In this document: piece after piece, positions 40,648-49,771 of the stretch
How the letters are laid out: the number at the start of each line of letters is the position of its first letter
How positions within the stretch are numbered: position 1 is the first letter of the stretch
Source: Actinophytocola oryzae
Lineage (GTDB): Bacteria; Actinomycetota; Actinomycetes; Mycobacteriales; Pseudonocardiaceae
Reading direction: 5' to 3'
Length of the DNA stretch: 64,000 nucleotides
Assembly: GCF_004364325.1 (NCBI RefSeq)
Contig: NZ_SOCP01000021.1
Span: 1-64,000 of the forward strand
Translations under genes and position numbers: made by a program
Notes under the pieces: model-generated
The model's database searches: none
The model's input: the letters and a program-made list of their open reading frames with translations, nothing else
Told to the model about the DNA's origin: nothing

Positions 40648-42338
40648 CCGCTGTCACCACCTCGCCGGGCAGGATCGCCGACGCACTCGTCCTCGGCGAC
40701 GACGAGTCGTTGTTCGTGCTGTGCGGGCCGGGGGTGCTCGACCGCTTCGCCGACCCGGCGGGTGTCGTCCGCAACCTCGAGTCGGTGGTGGACCACGCGT
40801 TGCGCGGCCACGGGTTCGAGCGGGTGCTGTTCAGCAGGCCGGGGGACCAGATCTACTCCCTGCGCGACGACCTGCTGACCGGCAGCGGCCCGAACGGCGA
40901 GCGGGAGCGCAGGCCACTGCTGGTGTCCGGCCCGCTCAGCGACGTCGGCCACAGGCGCGGGCCCGCACCCGCGAGCCTGCCCCGGCACATCCACGACCTC
41001 GAGATGGGTGTGGTCATGTCCGGCGCGCTCGGCGACCAGGTGCGGACCGCGCTCGTGGTGCTGATGGCCGAGGACGTGCTGCGCTCCCTGAGCGGCCTGG
41101 CCCACGACCACGTGAACGCGCTGATCACGCAGGCGGCGCGGGGCGAGCTGCGGCAGGGCAACCTGATCCTGCTGGTGTTCACCTCGGCGAGCCTCACGGG
41201 CGTGCGGGACGCGGTGCGCGAGATGCACCGCTACGCCGGGCTCGAGGCGTTCCTCGAACGGCAGCTGCGGCGCTCGCCCCGGCGCAGTGCCGCGGTGATC
41301 GGCATGGCCGGGCGCACCGAGCTGGAGCACCTCGTCGCGGCGTTCGAGCTGGTCCCACCCGGTGTCGCGGCACTCGCGGTCGCCGAGCGGGACCGGGACG
41401 CCGCGCTCGGCGCCATGGTCGCCCAACCCGGCCAGACCATCCTCAACTGGAGCGCGGGACTGGGTGCGCTGGCCAGGTCCGGGGCGCCGCTCAGCGAGGC
41501 GACACTGCGCGAGGCCGGGCTGGTGGACGGGCCCGCGGGTGGCGAGGACGCGCTGACCACGCTCGCCGCGCGGCACGGCACCAGCGCGCTCGTGGACCGC
41601 ATCACCGACATCGGCGACCTGCTGGTCGTCGGCAGGGGCCGCAACGTCGAGCCGCCCAGCCTGCACCTGGTGTTCAACGGCAGCCCGGGCACCGGCAAGA
41701 CGACGGCGGCACACCTGGTCGGACACGCCTACCGGACGATCGGGGCCCTGCGCAGGGGACACACGCACGCGGTCAGCGGTTCGCAGGTCATCGGCCAGTT
41801 CGTCGGGCAGACCACCCACCTCGTCGACCAGGCGGTCGGCGCCGCGCTCGACGGCGTGCTGTTCATCGACGAGGCCTACCAGCTCAGCGACGACGAGCGC
41901 TTCGGCCGCGAGGCGATCACCACGCTGGTGCGGAACATGGACGAGCTGCGGGACCGGCTCGTGGTCATCGTCGCCGGCTACCAGGAGAACATGGAGCAGC
42001 TCCTGGCCAGCAACGCCGGGCTCGCCAGCCGGTTCGGCGACCCGATCGACTTCCCGGACTTCTCCGACGACGAGCTGGCCGACATCCTCGCCGGCTTCCT
42101 CGCGGGGTACGGCATCGAGATCGACGACACGACCCGCGCGCTGCTGCTGCGTGTGGTCGCGGGCGTGCCGAGGCCGAAGACGTTCGGCAACGCCCGCACG
42201 ATGCGCCAGCTCTCCGAACAGCTCGCGGTGCGGTGGATGCGCACCAGGGAGTCCGCACCCGGGCCGTTCCGCGAGGCCCACCTGACACCGGCGGCCCGCC
42301 GCTACCTGGACGCGCCGGGGGGTGGCCGTGTCGGCTGA
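40644..42338 (+). CDS. AAA ATPase, CbxX/CfqX (EccA-like) type
   Basis: The 564-residue protein has a uniquely large N-terminal region (about 1-320) without recognised domains and a C-terminal AAA module: Walker A GSPGTGKTT (near residue 346), pore-loop region SGSQVIGQFVGQT, Walker B VLFIDEAY and the sensor/Arg-finger segment SRFGDPIDFPDFSDDEL. CbxX-type AAA proteins remodel protein complexes as hexamers, for example EccA and rubisco activases. Here it probably remodels or loads other members of the CHAT system. GTG 40644 overlaps the preceding stop. Confidence 0.9.
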   Translation: MTAVTTSPGRIADALVLGDDESLFVLCGPGVLDRFADPAGVVRNLESVVDHALRGHGFERVLFSRPGDQIYSLRDDLLTGSGPNGERERRPLLVSGPLSDVGHRRGPAPASLPRHIHDLEMGVVMSGALGDQVRTALVVLMAEDVLRSLSGLAHDHVNALITQAARGELRQGNLILLVFTSASLTGVRDAVREMHRYAGLEAFLERQLRRSPRRSAAVIGMAGRTELEHLVAAFELVPPGVAALAVAERDRDAALGAMVAQPGQTILNWSAGLGALARSGAPLSEATLREAGLVDGPAGGEDALTTLAARHGTSALVDRITDIGDLLVVGRGRNVEPPSLHLVFNGSPGTGKTTAAHLVGHAYRTIGALRRGHTHAVSGSQVIGQFVGQTTHLVDQAVGAALDGVLFIDEAYQLSDDERFGREAITTLVRNMDELRDRLVVIVAGYQENMEQLLASNAGLASRFGDPIDFPDFSDDELADILAGFLAGYGIEIDDTTRALLLRVVAGVPRPKTFGNARTMRQLSEQLAVRWMRTRESAPGPFREAHLTPAARRYLDAPGGGRVG

Positions 42339-44157
42339 GGTGGCCCGCTGTCCGGTGTGCGCGCTGGTCGCGGTGCGCGACGGCGGGGTGGAGCAGTCCT
42401 GCGGTGAGTGCGGGTGGCTCCTGTGGGGCGGCATCGTCGCGGGTGTCCCGGACGCGGACGACGAGGCCGACTTCGCCGCCGCGCTCGACGAGGCGTGCTG
42501 GCGACGTGACCAGCTCGCGGTCGAGCACGTCGCCTTCGCCGACGACCGCGTGGGCCCCACCGACCGCGACCGGCTCGACGGGCTGATCCGCGGCCGGGTG
42601 CGTGGCGAGGCCGAGCGGGACGCGGTCGTGCGGGAGGCGGGAGAGCAGCGCGCGGCGGCCGGGAGGCCGGTGCCGTGGGTGGTGCTGGGGGAGGCGGTCG
42701 CGCGGCTGGTCCGCGGCGAGCTGGCGGCGGTGGGACTGGTGGAGCTGGACGTCGCGGGGGTGCGGACGGTCCGGCTCGACACCGATGACGAGGGGCTCGT
42801 GCTGGTCGGCGAGGCGGACGTGCGGGCGTGGCCGCACGTCGTGGCCGGCCTGCCGGGTGGGGCGGAGGCCGGGTTCGTGCTGGCGGGGGGCGTCGGCACG
42901 AACCCGGCGTCCGGGTTCGACCCGGACACGGTGCACCACGCGCTCGACGAGCTGCCCGGCTGGCTGTGGGCGCCCGGGGTCCGGGTCGTCACCCTGCGGC
43001 GGGTCGCGGGCTGGCGGCTGGTCGACCGTGTGGCGAGGACGGCCGTGGCCCGTGCGGACGGCGGGACGGACGTGTCGCTCGTGGGGTCGGCCGAGGACGT
43101 GCCGGCCGTCGCCGCCCGGCTCGCGCGACGGGCGCCGAGCAGGGACGCCTACCACCTGGCGGTCGTCGCGGCCGGTCCGTCGGGTTCGGTCGAGTCGGCG
43201 GGGGTGGAGCTGTTCCCGGCCGGGACGGTGGCGGGCGCGGACGTGCGGCGGGTGCTGCGGATCCATCCGCCGCCCTATCCGGTGTCCGAGCTGCTGCTCC
43301 CGGTCGTGCGGGAAGACGGGACGCCGGTGATCACCCATGCCGTCCCGGTGCCTGCGGCGTCGGGGGTCGAGGTGACGTTCGAGCTGGCAGCCCCTGGCCG
43401 GCCCCGGCTCGTGGACGTGCCTCCGGTCGACGTGGCGTGGTCGTTCCCGGCGGTGTGTGGCGGCGGGCACCTCGACCTGGTGTGCGTCGTCGAGCTGGGT
43501 GGCCCCGCCGAGCGGGTGGCGGCACGGCTGGCGAGGACCCGGCGACTCGTCGAGACAGTCGAGCAGGCACACCCGGTGCCCGGCGCGCTGCGGATCGGGC
43601 TGGTCGGGTACGCCGACCACGACCCGGCCTGGCGTGCGTTCGACGGGCCGGAGCCGATCGTCACCCACCTGCACCCGCTCGGCCCCGCCGGTGAGGCGTC
43701 CGTCGCACTCGCCACCTGGGGTTCGGACGGCGGGTGGGAGGACCCGAGGGTCGCGGCGGTCGAGGACGCGCTGCACGCCGTGGCCGAGGCGGACCTGGGT
43801 TGGCGCGCACATGCCCGCCGGGTCGCCGTGGTCACCGCGTGGCGGCCCCCGCACGCCGCACCCGCCGACACCGACGACTCGCTGCCACGCTGCCCGGCCG
43901 GGCACGAGTGGCCGCAGGCGGTGGCGGCACTCGCCAAACAGGAGGTCGCCGTGCTCACGCTGCTCGAACCACTCGCCCGCACCGACGCCGCCACAGGCAC
44001 GCACGCGACCGTGACCTGGCAGTCGATCACGGCCGCCCGCGCCCCGGCAGAGGGCGCCGACCTCGGCGAGGCACCGCTGCGGCTGTTGCACGAGCACGGC
44101 CTGGTACTCGGCGTGGGTGAGGGGTATCCGCCGTTGGCCACGGTGAGCCCGAGATGA
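42322..44157 (+). CDS. Zinc-ribbon protein of the CHAT operon, unknown function
   Basis: The 611-residue protein has an N-terminal zinc ribbon with CPVC and CGEC Cys pairs (about residues 10-30), followed by a long alpha/beta region. A C-terminal segment resembles a von Willebrand A fold (LDLVCVVELGG, ALRIGLVGYADHDP), but the DxSxS metal site is not evident. I do not recognise a named family. The GTG start overlaps the AAA gene by 17 nt; GTG 42328 is an equally good start. It is coupled to the GTPase gene by ATGA. Confidence 0.6.
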   Translation: MAVSAEVARCPVCALVAVRDGGVEQSCGECGWLLWGGIVAGVPDADDEADFAAALDEACWRRDQLAVEHVAFADDRVGPTDRDRLDGLIRGRVRGEAERDAVVREAGEQRAAAGRPVPWVVLGEAVARLVRGELAAVGLVELDVAGVRTVRLDTDDEGLVLVGEADVRAWPHVVAGLPGGAEAGFVLAGGVGTNPASGFDPDTVHHALDELPGWLWAPGVRVVTLRRVAGWRLVDRVARTAVARADGGTDVSLVGSAEDVPAVAARLARRAPSRDAYHLAVVAAGPSGSVESAGVELFPAGTVAGADVRRVLRIHPPPYPVSELLLPVVREDGTPVITHAVPVPAASGVEVTFELAAPGRPRLVDVPPVDVAWSFPAVCGGGHLDLVCVVELGGPAERVAARLARTRRLVETVEQAHPVPGALRIGLVGYADHDPAWRAFDGPEPIVTHLHPLGPAGEASVALATWGSDGGWEDPRVAAVEDALHAVAEADLGWRAHARRVAVVTAWRPPHAAPADTDDSLPRCPAGHEWPQAVAALAKQEVAVLTLLEPLARTDAATGTHATVTWQSITAARAPAEGADLGEAPLRLLHEHGLVLGVGEGYPPLATVSPR

Positions 44158-45122
44158 GCGAGGAGACGCTGCGGCCCCCGCAAGCCCCGCCCACCGACCC
44201 GACACTGCCGCCCCTCGTGACGCACGCGTTGTTCGGCGCACCGCAGAGCGGCAAGACCACCCTGCTCGCGGCGCTGGAGACCGCCGCGACCAACAACGGC
44301 AGGTCCTTCACCCCGGAACCCGGCCCCAGCACGGACTTCTTCACCAAGCTCCGCACCGCGATGGCCCCGCCGAAGCGGTTCCTGCCCGACCGCACCGAGC
44401 TGCCGGACACCCTGCACATCACCTTCGGCCCGCGCAGGGCCGCGCGGCCGAGGCCCGTCGACCTGGCCTTCCGGTTGCGGATCATGGACGTCGCAGGCCG
44501 GGTCACCCGTGACGAGGAGGCAGGCGAGGCGCCGTCGGCGGAACGCGAGGCGTTCATCGAGTTCCTGGCCGCCTGCGACGGCATCCTGTTCCTCGTCGAC
44601 CCCCGCAGGGAGTCCGAGCGCGAACAGCGCGACACCAACCGGCACTTCCGCTCGGCACTCACCAGGCTGGCACAGCGGACGGGCCTGCACGGCATGCCAC
44701 GCCACGTCGCCCTGTGCGTGACGATGCTCGACCACGACCCCCTGCTTCGGCGGGCGGCCGAGGCGGGCTTCGTGACACAGGACCCCCACCCCCCACACCT
44801 GCCCAGGGTCCGCGACCGGCACGCACGGGACTTCTTCGAATGGCTCAGCCACTGGCCGGAGCAGGGCGGCGCCCGTGAGATGCACGAGGCCCTCCTCGCC
44901 GCCTTCGGCGAGGACGCGATCTCCTACTTCGTCTGCTCGTCGGTCGGCTTCCGCCTCCACGACGGCCGCGCCGTGGCCATGGACCGGGGCCGCGAGAACT
45001 GGCAGAACATCAGCCCGTCCGGCGACCGCCACAAGCTGCTCGGCCCGATGAACCCGGTCAACGTCCTCGAGCCGGTCGAGACGCTCGTCGCGAGAGTGCT
45101 GGAGGAACGCGACCATGCCTGA
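44154..45122 (+). CDS. P-loop GTPase (double-GTPase/TRAFAC-like) of the CHAT operon
   Basis: The 322-residue protein has Walker A GAPQSGKTT (K34), a DVAG switch-II motif in RLRIMDVAGRVTRDE, and ACDGILFLVDPRRE as a core GTPase strand. It resembles the GTPases that accompany GAP1 proteins in predicted actinobacterial conflict systems. It probably acts as the signalling switch controlling effector release. Its stop lies inside the next gene (8-nt overlap), and that gene encodes the putative GTPase partner. Confidence 0.8.
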   Translation: MSEETLRPPQAPPTDPTLPPLVTHALFGAPQSGKTTLLAALETAATNNGRSFTPEPGPSTDFFTKLRTAMAPPKRFLPDRTELPDTLHITFGPRRAARPRPVDLAFRLRIMDVAGRVTRDEEAGEAPSAEREAFIEFLAACDGILFLVDPRRESEREQRDTNRHFRSALTRLAQRTGLHGMPRHVALCVTMLDHDPLLRRAAEAGFVTQDPHPPHLPRVRDRHARDFFEWLSHWPEQGGAREMHEALLAAFGEDAISYFVCSSVGFRLHDGRAVAMDRGRENWQNISPSGDRHKLLGPMNPVNVLEPVETLVARVLEERDHA

Positions 45123-47280
45123 GCTGTTCTGGGCGCACTACAGCAAACACCACCTGGACGCCGGGGACACCCGCGTGCTGGCGACCTCGCCGACACCCGG
45201 CCCCGGCGACGCGCTCGGCGACCTGGTGCGGTCCATGTACTCGATGAACCCGCCGACCCGGCGCCCGGTGCCCGCGCCGCTGCCGATCGCCTCGTTCGGG
45301 CCGCCCGCGCCGGTGGACGGCCGGCCGTGGCTCGCGATGTGCCTGGTCGAGCCCGCCGAGGGCCAGTACGACGCGTCGAAGCGGCTCTTCCACCGCGCGT
45401 CCTTCTACGCGCTCACCCATGAGACGGCCGCCCGGCGCGGCGTCACCTACGCCGGCCTGCTGTCGGTCGCGCTGGACCACCCGCTGCCCGCCCCGACACC
45501 GGTGCCCCTGCCCGGCGGGAGCGGCGGCCGGGTGGCGCGGTCCGTCGTCGACCTCGGTGCCGCCTGGTGCCTCGCGACCGCCGCCGCGCTGCTCGACGGG
45601 CCGGTCACCGTCCGCCCGCCGGAGTCTTCGGGAGCACTGGCACGGGCCGAGGTGCTCGACGCGGTCATGGCGTTCCTCCCCTACGGCTACCGCACGTCGG
45701 TCCTGGCCGCCACACACGCCGAGCCGGGCCCCTACCGGACCCGCCTCTCCTTCGCCGCCGACGGGCTCGACGCGCCCGCACCCCGCTCACCCGAGGCGCT
45801 GGCCTACCACGCGGTCCTCGAGAAGCTCGTGCTCGAGCACACCGCGCCGACCGTCGTCGAGTTCCTCGCGGCCGACCCGCGCCCGAGGGACATCGACGAC
45901 CCGGCGGCGACGGCCGGGCTGGCGGACGAGGTCGCGGCGCTGGGAGCGTCGTGGGCAGAAGCGCAGGCCGGGCGGCTCGCGCCGGAGCAGGCCCGCGCCT
46001 GGCTGACCAGCGGCCCTGACCTCCCGGACGGCATCGCGGGCCTGCTGCTCACCGCCGCCCTGCACCCGTGGGACGACGCGGCACGCGCCTGGCTCGCGAC
46101 GGCGTGGGGCGGGCCGGTGCTCGCGGCCGTCGCGAGTGCGTTGCCGGGGTGGCCGCCGGACCAGGCCGCCGCCGCGGTCGGGCTGGCGCGCGACCGCGGC
46201 CGGCTCGGTGACCTGGCCGACGAGCTGGTCAGCTCCGGCACCGCGTTCGGCCTGCTCTACGACACGCCGGACACGCTCGCCTGGTACGAGGTGCTCGCCG
46301 CGGGCTCGGACCTGCCGGGCTTCGCCGACGCCTTGCGGCGGGTCCTCGACGCGTCCGACGAGGTCACCGCAGGGTCGCTGAAGCGGGTGAGCAGGCCGGG
46401 CGGGGACGGCGGGCAGGACCCCGAGGCGCTGGCCAGGATCCTCGCGGTCGCGGCGGCCAGGGGGCGGCTCGACTCGGTGTCCCAGCGCGGCTGGGAGGTG
46501 CTTGCCGTGGTCGCCGGCCACATCGCCGCGCTGGGCAGGCTGGCCGCGGAGGTGGACGGCGGCTGCCCACTCGCCGACGTCCTCAGGTCCGTCGCCCACG
46601 AACGCGTCCTGCTCGCGGACGGGCTCACGGCAGGCGCGGCGGGGCGGTACCTGGCGGAGTTCCTCGCCGCGTGCCGCACGCTCGCCGACGCGGGCTGGCC
46701 GTCGCCGACCGTTGCCGACGTCGCCGAGGCGGCGGTCGTGCGGTGGCGGGACCGGCCGGACGCGGCGGCCTGGGCGTTGCTGCTCGCCGCCGGTGACCAC
46801 GACCGCGACACGGTCGCCGCCTGCGTCGTCGAGGCCGTGCGTGACCGCCCCGAGCTGCTGGACGGTGCCGGGCCGTGGGACCAGGTCGAGGACCTCGCGC
46901 CCGCCCTGCGCGCACTGCGTGCCGCGAGGGTGCTGGCCGAGATGCTCAGCGTGCCGGACATGCCGCCCGCCCAGGTCGGGGACGCCTGCCGGGCCGCGGT
47001 CACCGCCGGGATGCCGGCGACCGACGTCCTGGCCGAGGTGCGCTCGTGGCCGGCCGCCGCCGACCCGCCGAACCTCGACGCCGTGCTGTGGGGCATGGCG
47101 TCCGACCTCGCCGACTACTTCGTGTTCGCCCACGCGGTGTGGTCGGCGGCCGGGTGGCCCGCCGGTGCGCGGCACCGGGCCTGGTCGTGTGCCGTCGCGG
47201 ACCGGCGGCTGGCGGAGGCGGCGACGCACATCGAGTTCGCCAGAGGGGTGCACGGCTGGGAGCGCAGGGACGATGGCTGA
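45115..47280 (+). CDS. GTPase-associated protein 1 (GAP1)-like protein
   Basis: The 721-residue protein begins with ELFWAHYSKHHLDAG and has FASFGPPAP-like, LFHRASFYALTHET and MAFLPYGYRTSVLAATH segments characteristic of GAP1 N-terminal domains. A long helical middle and C-terminal part (about 250-721) follow. GAP1 proteins are found next to GTPases in NTP-dependent conflict systems and are thought to form a regulatory platform. I am fairly sure of the family from pattern and context, less so of domain borders. Confidence 0.7.
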   Translation: MPELFWAHYSKHHLDAGDTRVLATSPTPGPGDALGDLVRSMYSMNPPTRRPVPAPLPIASFGPPAPVDGRPWLAMCLVEPAEGQYDASKRLFHRASFYALTHETAARRGVTYAGLLSVALDHPLPAPTPVPLPGGSGGRVARSVVDLGAAWCLATAAALLDGPVTVRPPESSGALARAEVLDAVMAFLPYGYRTSVLAATHAEPGPYRTRLSFAADGLDAPAPRSPEALAYHAVLEKLVLEHTAPTVVEFLAADPRPRDIDDPAATAGLADEVAALGASWAEAQAGRLAPEQARAWLTSGPDLPDGIAGLLLTAALHPWDDAARAWLATAWGGPVLAAVASALPGWPPDQAAAAVGLARDRGRLGDLADELVSSGTAFGLLYDTPDTLAWYEVLAAGSDLPGFADALRRVLDASDEVTAGSLKRVSRPGGDGGQDPEALARILAVAAARGRLDSVSQRGWEVLAVVAGHIAALGRLAAEVDGGCPLADVLRSVAHERVLLADGLTAGAAGRYLAEFLAACRTLADAGWPSPTVADVAEAAVVRWRDRPDAAAWALLLAAGDHDRDTVAACVVEAVRDRPELLDGAGPWDQVEDLAPALRALRAARVLAEMLSVPDMPPAQVGDACRAAVTAGMPATDVLAEVRSWPAAADPPNLDAVLWGMASDLADYFVFAHAVWSAAGWPAGARHRAWSCAVADRRLAEAATHIEFARGVHGWERRDDG

Positions 47281-48601
47281 GCTGGATCTCGGCGTCGACC
47301 TGGGGATGGCGTGCGCCAGGCTCGCGGTGCTGGACCGGAGGGGCGTGCCGGTGGCGCCGCTGCGGGACACGGCCGTGCCCGACGAGGACCTCGGTGTCGT
47401 CGACGACAGGGTGTGCCGGTTCGTGTCGGCCGTGCTCCGCGCACCCGCCGACGACCGCGACGGCCGGGCCGGGGTGCCCCGCCGCTCGGTGGTGGCCGTG
47501 CCGCACTCCTGGCTGGGCGGCGACCCGTCGCCCGCCGCGTTGCTGGAGGGCAGGCTGTGCGGCGCCGACGACACCGACGGCCGGGTGGTCAGCCAACCGG
47601 TCGCGGCGGCGGCCCACCTGTGCCGCCGCGACCCTCGTCTCGTGGACGTTCCGCTGGTGCTGTGCGACCTCGGCGCCACGGCCCTGCGCATCGCCGTCTG
47701 CCGGGTCACCTCCACGCGGGTCGCGCTGCTGTCGCACACCGAGGTGACCCGGTCGTTCGACGTGGACACGGCACTCGCCGAGTACGCGATCCGCCGGGGC
47801 AGCCGCGTGGCGCCGGCCAGGGTGGACGCGCGGCTGCTGCGTCGCACGATCGCGGCCGCTCGCGCGGGGCTGGTGCCCGAGGAGGAGGCCGAGCTGTGGG
47901 CGGGCCGCCGTGAGCTGTTCGGCCGCGAGCCGTACGTGACCGCGGGGGCGTACACGCTGACCTACGACGACGCGGCCGCCGCGACCGAGGCCCTGACCAC
48001 CGCCGCGGGCGCGCTGGCGCGCGAGGTGCGTGCGACACGGGCGGAGCTGACCGACGGCGGCCCGTGGCGGCTGGCGCTGCTGGGCGGGGGCGCGTTGTTC
48101 GTGCCGCTGCGCCGGGCCGTGCTCGCGGGCATGGGCGCCGAGACCGGCGGGCGGGTGCTCGACCTGGACCGGGACACGGTCCTGCGTGCGGCGGCGTGCG
48201 GTGCGGCGCTGGTGGCCGGTGGGCTGCTCGACCCCGGTGACCGCTACCCGCACGAGGTGTCGCTCGCCGCTCGCCAGGTGAGCGGGGGCGTGCTGAGGCC
48301 GGTCGAGGTGCTGCTGGCCAGGCCGGGTGAGCTGCACGCGGGCGGTCGGAGCCTGCCCGGCCGGGGCGTGCCCGCACCGGTGCACTTCGACGGCCGCGAC
48401 GTCGAGCTGGTCGTGCGTGACCGGGGCGGCGTGTCACACCGGGTGCGGCGGCCGGTGCCGGAAGAACTGAAGGGCGGCACGTTCGCCGTCGCGTTGCGCC
48501 AGCTGGCGACGGGGGAGTGCGTGCTCGTGTGCCGGTCCGGCGACCGGCCGCGACGGGAGTGGGACCTCGGCGTGCTGCCGGTGTCCGGGACGGGAGGGTG
48601 A
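47273..48601 (+). CDS. Hsp70/DnaK-like ATPase of the CHAT operon
   Basis: The 442-residue protein has an actin/Hsp70-type nucleotide-binding domain: phosphate-1 loop LDLGVDLGMACARLAVLD at the N-terminus, phosphate-2 LVLCDLGATALRIAV and adenosine motif LALLGGGALFVPLRRAV, with VVSQPVAAAAHL as the connecting helix. A short beta-rich C-terminal region could be a reduced substrate domain. It probably senses or holds protein partners rather than acting as general chaperone. It overlaps the GAP1 gene by 8 nt. Confidence 0.8.
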   Translation: MAELDLGVDLGMACARLAVLDRRGVPVAPLRDTAVPDEDLGVVDDRVCRFVSAVLRAPADDRDGRAGVPRRSVVAVPHSWLGGDPSPAALLEGRLCGADDTDGRVVSQPVAAAAHLCRRDPRLVDVPLVLCDLGATALRIAVCRVTSTRVALLSHTEVTRSFDVDTALAEYAIRRGSRVAPARVDARLLRRTIAAARAGLVPEEEAELWAGRRELFGREPYVTAGAYTLTYDDAAAATEALTTAAGALAREVRATRAELTDGGPWRLALLGGGALFVPLRRAVLAGMGAETGGRVLDLDRDTVLRAAACGAALVAGGLLDPGDRYPHEVSLAARQVSGGVLRPVEVLLARPGELHAGGRSLPGRGVPAPVHFDGRDVELVVRDRGGVSHRVRRPVPEELKGGTFAVALRQLATGECVLVCRSGDRPRREWDLGVLPVSGTGG

Positions 48602-48602
48602 C

Positions 48603-49592
48603 ATGCTCCAGGACCGACTCGCGCGGCTGGCGGGCGAGAGCGGCGCGACCGTCGCGCTCGAGGCGGTGGAGACCGCGGCGAACTGGGCCGCTGCCGAGCT
48701 GGCGGTGGTGCCCGGCGGCCCGAGGCCCGTGGCGATCGGGGCCGTGAGCGCGCTGGACCGCGCGTTGCGCGCGGTGGCCGGGCTGAGGGACCGGGTCGGC
48801 CCACTGGTGACCGCGGCGGGACTGCGGGACGAGCTGCGCGGTGAGCTGGAGGCGGCGGTGCTGGAGGGCGACGCGCTCGGTGCCGAGGTGTCGCGGCTGG
48901 CCACCGAGCAGCGGCAGCTCCAGGGCGCGAGGCAGGCGAACGAACGCCGCCGGGCCGAGGCGGTGGAGCTGGCGGAGGCGGTGGCCGAGCTGCGCCGGGT
49001 CCGCAGGGCGGCGGAGGGGCTACCGGAGCTGCGGCGGCTGCGGGACGAGCTGGCCGTGCTGACCCGTCCGGTCGCCGGTGACGTCAGCCAGGTCGAGGAG
49101 GGGATCGCCATGCGGGCCGCCGCGGTCGTCGAGACAGCGGGGGAGGTGCTGGCGAGCCTGCCGGTCCCGCTGGCGGCCGCGGTGGAGGACGTGCGTGTGC
49201 GGACGAAGCAGGTGGATGAGGCCCGTGCCCGGCTCGCGGAACAGCGGGCGAAGGCGGCGCGGCTGGGCGAGGAGGTTGCGGCGGTGCAACGGGAGATCGC
49301 GGTGGAGGACGACCGGATCCTGGCCCAGGCCAGGCGGCTCGAGGAGCTGCGGACGGGCCTGTCGCGCAAGGCCCGCCGAGCGGGTGAGGTGGCCGGCGCG
49401 CACGAGCCGGAACTGGCCGAACGCGCGAACCGCCTGGAGGTGGAACTGGGTGAACTGGCCGCCCATCTGACCAAACTGGAGACCGAGGCAGGCACACTGC
49501 GCGACGCGGCCCAACGCCGATCCGACGGCCTGACCCCGATCCGCCTTGGCGACGCCCTACGCCCGAACCCACCGGCGGGTGGTGCGCCGTGA
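48603..49592 (+). CDS. Second coiled-coil protein of the CHAT operon
   Basis: The 329-residue protein is almost entirely helical. It has extended coiled coils at about residues 80-145 (VSRLATEQRQLQGARQANER) and 200-300 (EEVAAVQREIAVEDDRILAQ) and a short non-helical tail (GDALRPNPPAGGAP). No catalytic motif is present. It probably acts as a scaffold. The tail-coding DNA and the next gene's start have been tandemly duplicated, creating a mini-ORF. ATG 48603 lies 1 nt after the Hsp70 stop. Confidence 0.7.
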   Translation: MLQDRLARLAGESGATVALEAVETAANWAAAELAVVPGGPRPVAIGAVSALDRALRAVAGLRDRVGPLVTAAGLRDELRGELEAAVLEGDALGAEVSRLATEQRQLQGARQANERRRAEAVELAEAVAELRRVRRAAEGLPELRRLRDELAVLTRPVAGDVSQVEEGIAMRAAAVVETAGEVLASLPVPLAAAVEDVRVRTKQVDEARARLAEQRAKAARLGEEVAAVQREIAVEDDRILAQARRLEELRTGLSRKARRAGEVAGAHEPELAERANRLEVELGELAAHLTKLETEAGTLRDAAQRRSDGLTPIRLGDALRPNPPAGGAP

Positions 49593-49771
49593 GACACGTC
49601 GCGATCCCGCTGCCTGGGTGTGCTTCCGCCGATCGCGGGGCGGTTGCGGAGGTGCTGGTCGGCGGCGAGGCCCTTCGCCCGGTTCCGTCGGCAGGTGGTG
49701 TGTTGTGAGACGTCTCGCCGTTCTCCTGGTGGCGCTGTTGTCGGCGGCTTTCCCTTCGGCTTCCGCCGATC
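49548..49771 (+). repeat. Imperfect tandem duplication across a gene junction
   Basis: Copy 1 (49548-49634) and copy 2 (49664-49771) both read from the tail of the coiled-coil gene (GDALRPNPPAGGAP versus GEALRPVPSAGGVL), through a GTGA stop/start overlap, into the signal-peptide region of the vWA gene. Copy 1 lacks part of the signal-peptide-coding stretch. Both end in the same TTCCGCCGATC. Confidence 0.75.
49589..49708 (+). CDS. 39-codon chimeric mini-ORF created by the duplication
   Basis: It runs GTGA to GTGA: it starts inside the coiled-coil stop and ends inside the vWA start. The first 15 residues (MRHVAIPLPGCASAD) mimic a shortened vWA signal peptide and the last 14 (GEALRPVPSAGGVL) mimic the coiled-coil tail. 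It probably has no function beyond translational relay, but it keeps the operon coupled. Confidence 0.5.
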   Translation: MRHVAIPLPGCASADRGAVAEVLVGGEALRPVPSAGGVL

